Source: CAYPKW01 sp964411425
Lineage (GTDB): Bacteria; Pseudomonadota; Alphaproteobacteria; Dongiales; Dongiaceae
Assembly (NCBI GenBank): GCA_964411425.1
Contig: CAYPKW010000065.1
Location: 1 to 15,600, forward strand
Length of the DNA: 15,600 nucleotides
Direction of reading: 5' to 3'
This document shows positions 1 to 8,890 of this stretch, piece after piece. Each line of letters opens with the position of its first letter. Positions within the stretch are counted from its first letter, which is position 1. A program made the position numbers and the translations under genes. The notes beneath the pieces are model-generated. The model saw nothing but the letters and a program-made list of their open reading frames with translations. It made no database searches and was not told where the DNA came from.

Positions 1-258
1 CGGTGAAAACCGGGGCAGCGTTCCCGGTCGGCGCAATTCCGCGCTATCAACCGCGCCCTAGCCTCGCCTTGAGGCGTTCGCCTCTATGCGTCGTCATTCC
101 GGCGCAAGCCGGAATCCATCTCGAAGCCGCACGATGGACCCCGGCTTTCGCCGGGGTGACATTGGGAGAGAACGGGCTGGATCGGTGAAAACCGGGGCAG
201 CGTTCCCGGTCGGCGCAATTCCGCGCTATCAACCGCGCCCTAGCCTCGCCTTGAGGCG
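1..258. repeat. Direct repeat of the gatB 3' end (1-76 and 183-258)
   Basis: Bases 1-76 are repeated without a mismatch at 183-258, an offset of 182 bases. The right-hand copy contains the last nine codons and the stop of gatB plus 46 bases beyond it; the left-hand copy is an orphan duplicate of the same tail. The 106 bases between them hold a REP-like palindrome. The structure is either a tandem duplication of a 182-base unit, whose left limit lies outside the window, or a duplication that accompanied arrival of the REP element. A repeat-collapse error in assembly is also possible. Confidence 0.9.
92..163. repeat. REP/BIME-like palindromic element
   Basis: A small hairpin beginning CGTCATTCCGGC with a GCAA loop is followed after about 20 bases by a second, inverted one built on ACCCCGGC and GCCGGGGT, ending in GACATT. 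The outer ends (CGTCATTCC and GGGGTGAC) are mates of one another. This is the layout of the interspersed 'CGTCATTCC...GGTGACG' repeats found in many alphaproteobacterial genomes. It lies just downstream of gatB, between the two copies of the duplicated gatB tail. Related elements occur at 11472 and 12147. Confidence 0.7.
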
Positions 259-1695
259 CTCGTTGAGGAGCGCGGGGTTGGCCTTGCCGGATGTCGCCTT
301 CATCGCCTGGCCGATGAAGAAGCCGAACAGTTTCTCCTTGCCGGCGCGGTATTCGGCCAGCTTGTCGGCGTGGGCCGCCAGCACCCCGTCGATGGCGGCG
401 TCGATGGCGCCGGCGTCGGTGACTTGGCGCAAGCCCTTCTCCGCCACGATGGCGCCGGCCGCTCGCCCGGTGGCGAACATCTCGTCGAACACCTCCTTGG
501 CGAGCCGGCCGGACACGGTGCCGTCGGCCATCAAGTCGAGAAGCTCGCCCAGCGCCGCCGCCGGGACCGGGCCGCCGACCAACGTCGAACCGCTCTTGTT
601 GAGCCGGCCGAACAGCTCGACGATCACCCAGTTGGCGGCGATCTTGGGATCGCGGCCCCGGGCCGCGGTCTCGTAATAGTCCGCCGTCTCTTTCTCGGCC
701 ACTAGCACGCCGGCGTCGTAGGGGCCGAGCCCGTAGTCGCGCATGAAGCGCGTTTTCCTGGCGTCGGGCAGCTCGGGCAGCGCCGCCTTGAGGCGCGCCA
801 CGTACTCCTCGTCGAACTCCAAGGGCGGCAGGTCGGGGTCGGGGAAGTAGCGGTAGTCGTGCGCGTGCTCCTTGGAGCGCATCGCGCGCGTCGTGCCGCG
901 CTGGGCGTCGAACAGGCGGGTCTCCTGTGCTACCGCGCCGCCCGCCTCCAAGAGCTCGATCTGGCGGCGCGCCTCGTAGTCGATCGCCTGCTGTACGAAG
1001 CGGACCGAGTTCACGTTCTTCACCTCCGAGCGCGTGCCGAGCGGCGCGCCCGGCCGGCGCACCGAGACGTTCACGTCGCAGCGCAACGAGCCCTCCTCCA
1101 TGTTGCCGTCGCAGGTGCCGAGGTAGCGCAGGATCGAGCGCAATTTCCTGAGATAGGCCGCCGCCTCCTCGGCCGAGCGCAGGTCGGGCTCGGAGACGAT
1201 CTCCATGAGCGCCACGCCGCAGCGGTTCAAGTCGACGTAGGTCTTGCTCGGGTGCCGGTCGTGCAGGCTCTTGCCGGCATCCTGCTCCAGATGGAGGCGC
1301 GTGATGCCCACGCTGCGGGTGCGCCCGCCGACCTCGATCAGGAGCTCGCCCTGGCCTACGATCGGCTGCAGGTACTGTGAGATCTGGTAGCCGGCGGGCA
1401 GGTCGGCGTAGAAGTAGTTCTTGCGGTCGAACACCGAGCGCAGGTTGACGCGGGCGTTGAGGCCGAGGCCGGTCTTCACCGCCTGGTCGATGCAGTGCTG
1501 GTTGATGACCGGCAGCATGCCGGGGAAGGCCGCGTCCACCAGACTCACCTGCGTGTTGGGCTCGGCGCCGAAGGCGGCGGAGGCGCCGGAGAAGAGCTTG
1601 GCTTCGGAGATCACCTGGGCGTGCACCTCGAGGCCGATGACGACCTCCCACGGGCCGGTGCGCCCCTCGACCAGGTTTACGTCGTCGTTCGGCAT
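229..1695 (-). CDS. gatB: Asp-tRNA(Asn)/Glu-tRNA(Gln) amidotransferase subunit B
   Basis: This is the tRNA-binding and kinase subunit of GatCAB, which activates mischarged Glu-tRNA(Gln) or Asp-tRNA(Asn) and amidates it with ammonia delivered from GatA. The 488-residue product has the family hallmarks in order: GLEVHAQ (21-27), YFYADLPAGYQISQ (94-107), the LHLEQDAGKS motif (134-143), EIVSEPD (165-171), DGNMEEGSLRCDVNVS (196-211) and EVKNVNS (224-230), followed by the C-terminal GatB/YqeY helical domain. I chose the ATG at 1695; an in-frame TTG at 1719 would add eight residues and neither start has a strong ribosome-binding site. The gene is on the same strand as gatC-gatA but separated from them by three metabolic genes and IS debris, so it must use its own promoter. 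Its last nine codons are duplicated at 47-76. Confidence 0.97.
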   Translation of the reverse strand: MPNDDVNLVEGRTGPWEVVIGLEVHAQVISEAKLFSGASAAFGAEPNTQVSLVDAAFPGMLPVINQHCIDQAVKTGLGLNARVNLRSVFDRKNYFYADLPAGYQISQYLQPIVGQGELLIEVGGRTRSVGITRLHLEQDAGKSLHDRHPSKTYVDLNRCGVALMEIVSEPDLRSAEEAAAYLRKLRSILRYLGTCDGNMEEGSLRCDVNVSVRRPGAPLGTRSEVKNVNSVRFVQQAIDYEARRQIELLEAGGAVAQETRLFDAQRGTTRAMRSKEHAHDYRYFPDPDLPPLEFDEEYVARLKAALPELPDARKTRFMRDYGLGPYDAGVLVAEKETADYYETAARGRDPKIAANWVIVELFGRLNKSGSTLVGGPVPAAALGELLDLMADGTVSGRLAKEVFDEMFATGRAAGAIVAEKGLRQVTDAGAIDAAIDGVLAAHADKLAEYRAGKEKLFGFFIGQAMKATSGKANPALLNERLKARLGRG

Positions 1696-1729
1696 GTCTC
1701 GTCGCTCATCTTGCCTCAACTCGTCCGGA

Positions 1730-1835
1730 GCCTAATCGGAAAAAAATTAAATTATTTCAGCTACTTGAAGTTCCGTCGAGTGAAGTCCCAGGCTTGCTGG
1801 AAAAAGGGTTGGGGTGCACCCTCGCCTGATTAGGC
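1730..1835. promoter_or_regulatory. AT-rich segment upstream of gatB bounded by a short inverted repeat
   Basis: GCCTAATC at 1730-1737 is matched in inverse orientation by GATTAGGC at 1828-1835. Between them, 1738-1760 is A/T-rich (AAAAAAATTAAATTATTT), unlike the GC-rich surroundings. Read on the minus strand this gives a TAATTTAAT-type stretch 45-65 bases before the gatB start, a plausible but unproven promoter for the stranded gatB. The inverted repeat could instead be the end of a small element. The rest of 1696-2196 holds the IS256-like remnant and the aldolase promoter region. Confidence 0.3.
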
Positions 1836-1886
1836 GAATCAACGAGGTCCGGTTTGACGACCGGCCTCGAGCAAAGGAGCGCTCCG

Positions 1887-1995
1887 ATGGAGAGGATACA
1901 GGCATCCAAGCGGACGCGCGAGAAGTTGCAGGGGCTAATGGGCGGACAGGGCCAGGCGGCCGATGCGCTCGGCCGCGGCTATTGCGCGCCCAGCG
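1887..1995 (+). pseudogene. IS256-family (mutator-type) transposase remnant
   Basis: An ATG at 1887 with an AAAGGAG ribosome-binding site seven bases upstream opens a 68-codon frame ending at 2093. The first part (MERIQASKRTREKLQGLM) and the later ADALGRGY stretch (residues 25-32) match, from memory, the N-terminal region of IS256-family transposases, in which these two pieces are normally separated by about 25-30 more residues. That implies an internal in-frame deletion; the DDE catalytic domain is missing entirely. The remaining residues up to 2093 show nothing I recognise. It lies between gatB and the aldolase and marks one edge of the inserted module. Confidence 0.55.
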
Positions 1996-2140
1996 CCGGA
2001 AGCGACTCGGACGCCGCGAATTGGATTCCGCGTACCCCGGCAGAATGCCATCGTTCGCGCCGACCCCTCGTCATTTGGGGAATGTCGGCTTAGGTGCCGA
2101 GGCTCCTCCGGCATAGAGCCCAATGAGCCGATCGGTGCGA

Positions 2141-2191
2141 TTGAATCGCCTACCACCGCCCGATACAGTTGGCCTTGGATCGGCGAGGGAG
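2141..2191 (+). promoter_or_regulatory. Candidate promoter and ribosome-binding site of the aldolase-kinase pair
   Basis: TTGAAT at 2141-2146 and TACAGT at 2164-2169 are 17 bases apart and each match four of six sigma-70 consensus positions. The predicted start near 2176 leaves a leader of about 20 bases containing GAGGGAG (2185-2191), five bases before the aldolase ATG. The strong ribosome-binding site is what decides the aldolase start over a longer upstream reading frame. Confidence 0.35.
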
Positions 2192-2196
2192 CATCC

Positions 2197-2892
2197 ATGG
2201 CAAGGCTCACCCACCGGCGGCTGCGCGAGGAGATCATTGCCACCTGCCTGCGGATGAACGAGATCGGCATCAACCAGGGCACCTCGGGGAACGTCAGCGC
2301 CCGTGTCGCCGGGGGCATTCTGGTGACGCCGTCTGGAATTCCCTACCAGGACATGCGGCCGGAGCAGATCGTCGAGATGGACCTCGGCGGCCGCTGTTGG
2401 GGCGATAGTCCGCCGTCGAGCGAGTGGCGCATGCATCGGGCGATCATGCGCGACCGGCCCGAGGCCGGCGCCGTCATCCATACCCATGGCACGTTCTCTG
2501 CCGCGCTTTCTTGTCTGCGCATCGGAATCCCGGCGTTTCACTACATGATCGGCGTGGCGGGCGGCAGCGACATCCGCTGTGCCGACTATGCCACTTACGG
2601 AACCCAGGCGCTCTCGGAGCGCATGCTCGAGGCGCTCGAAGGGCGCACCGCCTGCTTGCTCGCCAACCACGGCATGATCTGCTACGGCCCCGATCTCAAG
2701 AAGGCGTTATGGTTGGCCGTCGAGGTCGAGACCCTCGCCAGGCAGTATTGGCACGCCCGGCAGGCCGGCACGCCGGTGCTTCTGGACCAGAGCGAGATGC
2801 GGATCGTCCTCGCCCGCTTCAAGACCTACGGCAGGAGAGAGGCCTTGCCCGCGCGAAACCGTCGCCCGCGCAGCGGTTCGCGGGCACCCTAG
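2197..2892 (+). CDS. Class II (zinc) sugar-phosphate aldolase, Ald2/FucA-like
   Basis: The 231-residue product belongs to the class II aldolase/adducin family, which uses zinc to cleave ketose 1-phosphates into DHAP and an aldehyde. Visible residues are the GTSGNVSAR phosphate-binding loop (28-36), the TPSG motif (44-47), catalytic Glu76, and zinc ligands His95, His97 (IHTHG) and His158 (LANHG), corresponding to Glu73, His92, His94 and His155 of E. coli FucA. The family does not fix the substrate, but the adjacent MtnK-like kinase and MtnA isomerase make 5-methylthioribulose 1-phosphate or 5-deoxyribulose 1-phosphate the likely one, giving DHAP plus 2-methylthioacetaldehyde or acetaldehyde. 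The ATG at 2197 is preferred because of the GAGGGAG site and because upstream codons match nothing. The kinase starts 19 bases after the stop, so the two are probably co-transcribed. Confidence 0.87.
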   Translation: MARLTHRRLREEIIATCLRMNEIGINQGTSGNVSARVAGGILVTPSGIPYQDMRPEQIVEMDLGGRCWGDSPPSSEWRMHRAIMRDRPEAGAVIHTHGTFSAALSCLRIGIPAFHYMIGVAGGSDIRCADYATYGTQALSERMLEALEGRTACLLANHGMICYGPDLKKALWLAVEVETLARQYWHARQAGTPVLLDQSEMRIVLARFKTYGRREALPARNRRPRSGSRAP

Positions 2893-2911
2893 GCCGGTAC
2901 CGGAGGTCGCC

Positions 2912-4186
2912 TTGCCGCTGGAGACGCCCGCGGGCTATGCCCCGCTCGACGAGGGGACGATCCCCGCTTTCCTGGCGGGGTTGCCGGAGGTGGCGCGCAG
3001 GTTGGGCGGCGGCCCTTCGAATTGGCGAGTGAGCGAAGTGGGTGACGGCAACCTCAACCTCGTGTTCCTTGTGGGCGGGCCGTCCGGGGGCGTGTGCATC
3101 AAGCAGGCGCTCCCCTACGTGCGGCTGGTGGGAGAAGGCTGGCCCATGCCGCTGAAGCGCGCGCTCTTCGAATACGAATGCCTCGGCGAGCATGCCCGGC
3201 ACGTCGGCCGCCTCGTGCCCGAGGTGTACCATTACGACCCCAGGCTCTACGCCATCGTCATGGAGCGGCTCGAGCCCCACATCATCATGCGCCGGGGCAT
3301 GATCCGGGGCATCCGTTACCCGCGCTTCGCCGAGCACATCGCGGAGTTCATGGCCCGCTCGCTCTTCTTCACCTCCGACTTGGCGTTGCCGGCGGGCGAG
3401 AAGAAGCGAAAGATGGCGCTGTTCTGCGACAACGTCGAGCTGTGCAAGATCACGGAAGATCTGATCTTCACCGAGCCGTACCGGGTGCACGAGCGCAACC
3501 GCTGGACCTCGCCGCAGCTCGACGCCCTCGCCAAGGAGTTTCGCGAGGACGCGGCGCTCAAAGTCGCCATATCGCGCCTCAAGGTCAAATTCCTGGCCTC
3601 GGCCGAGGCCTTGATCCACGGCGACCTCCACACCGGCTCGGTCATGGTGACCGAGGACGACACTCGCGTCATCGACTCGGAATTCGCGTTCTTCGGCCCG
3701 ATGGGATTCGACGTGGGCGCCGTCATCGGCAATCTGCTAATGAGCTATTTCAGCCAGGACGGCCACGCCCGGGCGGACGACCCGCGCGAGGCCTACCAGG
3801 AATGGGTGCTGGCGGCGACGGAGGAGGTGTGGAACCGGTTCGAGGCGAAGTTCCTCGACCTATGGCGCCGGCATGCCAGTGGCGATGCCTATCCCGAGGC
3901 GCTGTTCCAGGACCCGAATTCGCGATCGGCGCTCGAGGCCGAGCGCCGAGACTACCTGCGCCGGCTGTTCGCCGACACCCTTGGCTTCGGCGCCGCCAAG
4001 ACGATCCGCCGCATCCTCGGCCTCGCCCATAACATCGACTTCGAGTGGATCGAGGACAAGGACGCGCGGGCAGCTTGCGAGCGCCGCGCGTTGCGGCTCG
4101 CCCGCGAGTTGATGGTGAATACTGGCCGCTACGGTTCGATCGCGTCGGTCGCCGCGGCGGCCCGCGAGGTCCGCCGCGCGCGCTGA
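2912..4186 (+). CDS. mtnK: 5-methylthioribose kinase (or 5-deoxyribose kinase)
   Basis: This small-molecule kinase phosphorylates C1 of 5-methylthioribose, the first committed step in recycling the sugar left when methylthioadenosine is cleaved. The 424-residue protein has a glycine-rich loop (GDGNLNLVF, 44-52), Lys64, the catalytic HGDLHTGS motif (236-243), the metal-binding DSEFAFFGPMGFD segment (255-267) typical of MtnK rather than choline kinases, and the RRILGLAH segment near 365 that in MtnK carries the twin arginines of the sugar site. The start is TTG, with a perfect GGAGG five bases upstream (2902-2906). It follows the aldolase by 19 bases and ends 14 bases short of the convergent mtnA stop. 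5-deoxyribose is a plausible alternative or additional substrate, since enzymes of this type act on both. Confidence 0.9.
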   Translation: MPLETPAGYAPLDEGTIPAFLAGLPEVARRLGGGPSNWRVSEVGDGNLNLVFLVGGPSGGVCIKQALPYVRLVGEGWPMPLKRALFEYECLGEHARHVGRLVPEVYHYDPRLYAIVMERLEPHIIMRRGMIRGIRYPRFAEHIAEFMARSLFFTSDLALPAGEKKRKMALFCDNVELCKITEDLIFTEPYRVHERNRWTSPQLDALAKEFREDAALKVAISRLKVKFLASAEALIHGDLHTGSVMVTEDDTRVIDSEFAFFGPMGFDVGAVIGNLLMSYFSQDGHARADDPREAYQEWVLAATEEVWNRFEAKFLDLWRRHASGDAYPEALFQDPNSRSALEAERRDYLRRLFADTLGFGAAKTIRRILGLAHNIDFEWIEDKDARAACERRALRLARELMVNTGRYGSIASVAAAAREVRRAR

Positions 4187-4200
4187 CGATCAGCAGCCTG

Positions 4201-5301
<1,101 letters not shown>

Positions 5302-5336
5302 CGTCCGCCCCAGTTCACCACAGGCCGAGCGCCCTC

Positions 5337-5402
5337 AATTCCGCCAGCATCCTGGCCGACGGCGGCTACGCCGGCGACAAGCTCACCGCCGCGCTTGGGC
5401 CC
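5337..5402 (+). pseudogene. IS5-family transposase fragment
   Basis: Read on the plus strand, these codons give ILADGGYAGDKLTAAL flanked by unrelated residues. The DGGYAG.KL motif is the second-aspartate region of IS5/ISL2-type DDE transposases. No start codon, upstream catalytic domain or C-terminal E region survives, and the frame continues to about 5470 without recognisable similarity. It lies in the 177-base gap between the mtnA start and the gatA stop, so it marks the right edge of the module inserted between gatA and gatB. The fragment is short; I judge it by motif only. Confidence 0.5.
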
Positions 5403-5478
5403 ATACTGCCGCCGTCACAATCCTCGTGCGACGGTTGGCATGGTCGTGAGCCGTCCTACCGATATACGAGCCAGACTG

Positions 5479-6969
5479 TTATGTTGCTTCCGTTTCATAT
5501 CCAAATCCATTTGGGCGCGCCGTGAATCCGGCGGCCCGCTCGAGCGCCCGCGCGGCCTTGAGTAGCGTCGCCTCGTCGAAGGCGCGTCCAATCAACTGCA
5601 GGCCCAATGGCAGCCCGTCCTCGGAGAGGCCGGCCGGCACCGAGATGCCGGGCAGGCCGGCGAGATTGATCGGCACCGTGAACACGTCGTTCAGGTACAT
5701 GGCGATGGGATCGTCCATCTTCTCGCCGAGGGCGAAGGCGGCGCTAGGCGTCGCGGGCGTGAGGATGACGTCCACCTTTTCGAACGCCTGACTGAAATCC
5801 CGCGCGATCAGGGTGCGCAAACGCTGCGCCTTCAGATAATAGGCGTCGTAGTAGCCGGCGGACAGCACGTAGGTGCCGATCAGCACGCGCCGTCGCACCT
5901 CCGCTCCGAATCCGGCGGCGCGGGTCGCACTGTACATGCCGTCGAGGCTCTCGCCGGGCACCCTGAGGCCGTACCTGACGCCGTCGTAGCGCGCCAGGTT
6001 CGAGGACGCCTCCGCCGGCGCGATGATGTAATAGGTGGGCAGCGCGTACTTGGTGTGGGGCAGCGAGATGTCGACCGGCACCGCGCCTTCCGCCCGCATC
6101 CACTCCACGCCCTGGCGCCACAGCCGGTCGATGTCCGCCGGCATGCCGTCGAGCCGGTATTCCTCCGGTATCCCAACCCTGAGGCCGCGGATGTCTTGCC
6201 CTAGCGCGGCGCGGAAATCGGGGACGGCCACGTCGGCGGAGGTGGAATCCTTGGGGTCGTGGCCGGCCATGGCGCCCAGCATGATGGCGGCGTCCTCCAC
6301 AGTGCGGGTCATCGGCCCGGCCTGGTCGAGGGAGGAGGCGAACGCCACGATGCCCCAGCGCGAGCAGCGCCCGTAGGTGGGCTTCAAGCCGACGATGCCG
6401 CAGAACGAGGCGGGCTGGCGAATCGAGCCGCCGGTATCGGTGCCAGTGGCGCCAAGCGCCGCGCGCGCCGCCACCGCCGCCGCCGAGCCGCCCGAGGAGC
6501 CGCCCGGCACCAGCGGGCGATTGTCGCCCCGGCGCCGCCACGGGTTGTGCGTTCCGCCGTAATGGCTGGTCATGGTGGACGAGCCCATCGCGAACTCGTC
6601 CAGGTTGGTCTTGCCCAGCATGACGGCGCCGGCCCGCCACAGATTGGCGGTGACGGTCGATTCGTAGGGCGGCCGGAAGCCGTCGAGGATATGCGAGCCA
6701 GCGGTGGTCAAGACGCCCGCGGTGCAGAACAGGTCCTTGACCGCGATGGGAATCCCTTCCATGGGCCCGGCGGCGCCGGCGCGCCGGCGCGCGTCGGAGG
6801 CGTCGGCCATGGCGAGCGCCCGCTCCGGCGTCTCGGTGATGAAGGCGTTCAAGGGCCGGATTGCCTCGACGGCGCGCAAGTGCGCCTCGGTCAGCTCGCG
6901 CGCGCTGAACTCTCCCGCGCCGAGCCCGGCGAGCGCCTCGGCAATCGACAAGTCGGTGAGCGCGCCCAC
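5479..6969 (-). CDS. gatA: Asp-tRNA(Asn)/Glu-tRNA(Gln) amidotransferase subunit A
   Basis: GatA is the amidase-signature subunit that hydrolyses glutamine and channels ammonia to GatB. The 496-residue protein has the complete Ser-cisSer-Lys triad: Lys78 (AVKDL), cis-Ser158 in PGGSSGGS, and nucleophile Ser182 in TDTGGSIRQPA. Later family features include the PTYGR segment after the nucleophile and YDAYYLKAQ. The start is GTG at 6969, and the sequence TAGTG shows its first base is the last base of the gatC stop codon, so translation of the two is probably coupled. In related genomes gatB commonly follows gatA directly; here gatB lies 3.8 kb further on, behind IS debris and the methylthioribose genes. 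Confidence 0.97.
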   Translation of the reverse strand: MGALTDLSIAEALAGLGAGEFSARELTEAHLRAVEAIRPLNAFITETPERALAMADASDARRRAGAAGPMEGIPIAVKDLFCTAGVLTTAGSHILDGFRPPYESTVTANLWRAGAVMLGKTNLDEFAMGSSTMTSHYGGTHNPWRRRGDNRPLVPGGSSGGSAAAVAARAALGATGTDTGGSIRQPASFCGIVGLKPTYGRCSRWGIVAFASSLDQAGPMTRTVEDAAIMLGAMAGHDPKDSTSADVAVPDFRAALGQDIRGLRVGIPEEYRLDGMPADIDRLWRQGVEWMRAEGAVPVDISLPHTKYALPTYYIIAPAEASSNLARYDGVRYGLRVPGESLDGMYSATRAAGFGAEVRRRVLIGTYVLSAGYYDAYYLKAQRLRTLIARDFSQAFEKVDVILTPATPSAAFALGEKMDDPIAMYLNDVFTVPINLAGLPGISVPAGLSEDGLPLGLQLIGRAFDEATLLKAARALERAAGFTARPNGFGYETEAT

Positions 6970-7256
6970 TACTCCAACACCTTGGGGACCGTGAAGAAGC
7001 CGTCGGCCGCCTGCGGCGCGTTGGCCAGGATGTCATCGCGCCGGCCGCCGTCGGTCACCCGGTCGGGGCGCCGCGGCAGCCGCGCGCCGCTGACGCTCGA
7101 CATCGGCTCGACCGCGGCGGTGTCCACCTCGGCCAGCTGCTCGACCCAGTTGAGGATGCGGTCGAGCTCGTGGGCGAGCCGCTCCAATTCGTCATCCGCC
7201 ACCGCGATGCGGGCGAGCATGGCGATATGAGCGACGGCGGTCTTGTCAAGGGCCAT
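6969..7256 (-). CDS. gatC: Asp-tRNA(Asn)/Glu-tRNA(Gln) amidotransferase subunit C
   Basis: GatC is the small belt-like subunit that wraps around and stabilises GatA in the GatCAB complex. The 95-residue product has the family pattern: an N-terminal helix (TAVAHIAMLARIAVADDEL), a second amphipathic helix (LDRILNWVEQLAEVDT), the VEPMSSV segment, and a tail ending FFTVPKVLE in which VPKVLE is the conserved C-terminal motif. I chose the ATG at 7256, which has GGGAG about eight bases upstream and gives the usual family length; the frame stays open to 7349 but those residues do not belong to the family. It leads the gatC-gatA pair. Confidence 0.95.
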   Translation of the reverse strand: MALDKTAVAHIAMLARIAVADDELERLAHELDRILNWVEQLAEVDTAAVEPMSSVSGARLPRRPDRVTDGGRRDDILANAPQAADGFFTVPKVLE

Positions 7257-7394
7257 GGGCGCTCCCGGGAGAGGCGCGGGGGAAGCTATCACCGGGCCCC
7301 TCTCCTCGCAACCGACGGGCGGCCTAGGTGCTGTCTCAGTTTGACCCATTACAGAACAAGCGGACCCAACATTGAACCGTCGGGAGACCGCCGC

Positions 7395-8720
7395 CTATTG
7401 AAGCACGCTAAACAGGGACCATTCGCCAGGGATACCTTTCAGCGAATGCATGCCCTCGTCACTGAATATGATCCCGGAGCCCACAACGAGATCTTTCACC
7501 GTACTGGACACGAGAATTCTGTTTGACGGGGCTTTGCCCGAGATGCGCGATGCGATATGCACGGCAAGGCCGCTCAGATCGCTTCCGCGCCGCTCGCATT
7601 CACCGGCATGCAGGCCGGCACGCATATTGAGGCCAAGGCGCTCTAAATCCTGCCTGATCGCCTGTGTGCATTGAATAGCTCGCGTCGGACCGGTAAAGGC
7701 CAGAATGAATCCATCCCCCGTCGTGTTGATCTCCTGACCGTCGAAATTCTTTAGCTCTCGCCGCACGGCGGCATCGTGCGATTGCAGGAGGTCCTTCCAT
7801 TTCAAGTCTCCCAACGCCGCGGCTTTCTCAGTCGAACCGACAATATCCGTCACCAGCACGGTCAATAGAATCCGTTCCGTAGGCGGACTGCTTCGTGCTC
7901 CGGTCAGAAACTCCTGGATTTCCCCGATCAATCGCTCCTGGTCCCCCCACCACGGAATGTGGTCCTCGCCGGGGAGCTCAACCAGCTTGGCACCGGGAAT
8001 GTGTTCGGCGAGATACCGGCCCTCGGCGAGCTGTACCCATTGATCGCCAGATCGATGAAGCACCAAGGTAGGCACCCGAACTGCCGGCAACACATCGCGG
8101 ACATCCACCGAGTGGTTTAGGTACGAGAGTGCCTTGGCGGCAGTCAGGCTTGCCGAATATCGCAGATAGGCCCCGAACCAGGAGCGTGCAGCCTCATCCT
8201 TTGCCATGGTGGGCGCGCCATGTTCGAGATCGAAGGGTCCACCCCAGTCCCTTTCCAGGTTGGCGACCCAAGTTTCATGCTGTTCGTCCGTCAACGCCCA
8301 TGGGTAGTCCGGGGCCCAACTGCCCTTCGCGTAACATCCACACAGGACAAGCGCGACCGTCCGCTCAGGATAGGTTGCAGCGAACATCACCGACATATAG
8401 CCGCCTTCGGAAACCCCCAAGAGTGCGGCCCTTTCCGAGCCGACCGCGTCCATTACGGCACGAATATCGTCCACCCGCTGCTCGAGGGTCAAAGACCCAA
8501 CGTCGCGATCGGACAGACCCATGCCGCGCCTGTCGAAACGTATGAAGCGCGAGAACATGCCCAGTCGCATCAAGAACCGCGCGTAATCCGGATTCTCCAA
8601 GGCGTACTCTACGTTGCTGATCCAGCCTTGCGCATAGACGAGATCAATCGGCCCATTACCCAACACCTGGTATGCAATCGATACGTCGCCGCTCTTGGTG
8701 TATTGTGTGCGCGGAGGCAT
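7395..8720 (-). CDS. Alpha/beta-hydrolase fused to a class III nucleotide cyclase domain
   Basis: The N-terminal half (about 10-278) is an alpha/beta-hydrolase with nucleophile Ser108 in GVSEGG, acid Asp230 in HRSGD and His258 in GEDHIPWW (numbered from an upstream TTG at 8732; subtract four from the ATG at 8720 used here). The C-terminal half (about 288-445) is a class III cyclase fold keeping both metal-binding aspartates, Asp296 (VTDIVGST) and Asp340 (TTGDGF), plus Asp385 and Arg396. The adenine-selecting lysine position is Asn336, and the transition-state asparagine is His392, so activity and product are uncertain. This two-domain architecture is widespread in alphaproteobacteria and actinobacteria; its physiological role is not settled. 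Base composition is clearly lower in G+C than the neighbours (65 of 120 at 7441-7560 by hand count), which suggests acquisition by transfer. It stands alone, with 138 bases to gatC and 170 to the LysE gene. Confidence 0.88.
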   Translation of the reverse strand: MPPRTQYTKSGDVSIAYQVLGNGPIDLVYAQGWISNVEYALENPDYARFLMRLGMFSRFIRFDRRGMGLSDRDVGSLTLEQRVDDIRAVMDAVGSERAALLGVSEGGYMSVMFAATYPERTVALVLCGCYAKGSWAPDYPWALTDEQHETWVANLERDWGGPFDLEHGAPTMAKDEAARSWFGAYLRYSASLTAAKALSYLNHSVDVRDVLPAVRVPTLVLHRSGDQWVQLAEGRYLAEHIPGAKLVELPGEDHIPWWGDQERLIGEIQEFLTGARSSPPTERILLTVLVTDIVGSTEKAAALGDLKWKDLLQSHDAAVRRELKNFDGQEINTTGDGFILAFTGPTRAIQCTQAIRQDLERLGLNMRAGLHAGECERRGSDLSGLAVHIASRISGKAPSNRILVSSTVKDLVVGSGIIFSDEGMHSLKGIPGEWSLFSVLQ

Positions 8721-8890
8721 ATTGTTCGGCAACCTTTAAGCCGAGACTGCTTGGTGGCGGAACACTATATCATGTGCGTGGCGTTGCACGATCCAGGCAG
8801 TGCGCTTCTGCGCATTCTCAGTCAGCCGGTCGGAATACTTCCGTTCTTGGCACAACGCGGACATTCTGCAAACCGAGACAGCGCCGCGGC

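Noticed and set aside
47..1651. 534-codon minus-strand open frame
   Set aside because: It is a shifted frame of gatB rich in Arg, Gly and Ala with no family motifs; only its last nine codons coincide with the duplicated gatB tail.
1812..1821. Palindrome GGGTGCACCC
   Set aside because: A ten-base palindrome on its own is expected by chance in GC-rich DNA and has no clear relation to a promoter or gene.
1963..2196. N-terminal extension of the aldolase by 78 codons
   Set aside because: No ribosome-binding site at 1963 and no family similarity; the ATG at 2197 has GAGGGAG five bases upstream and gives the normal family length.
5744..7230. Long open frames on both strands over gatA
   Set aside because: Shadows of gatA in high-G+C DNA; low-complexity Arg/Gly/Ala composition and no motifs.
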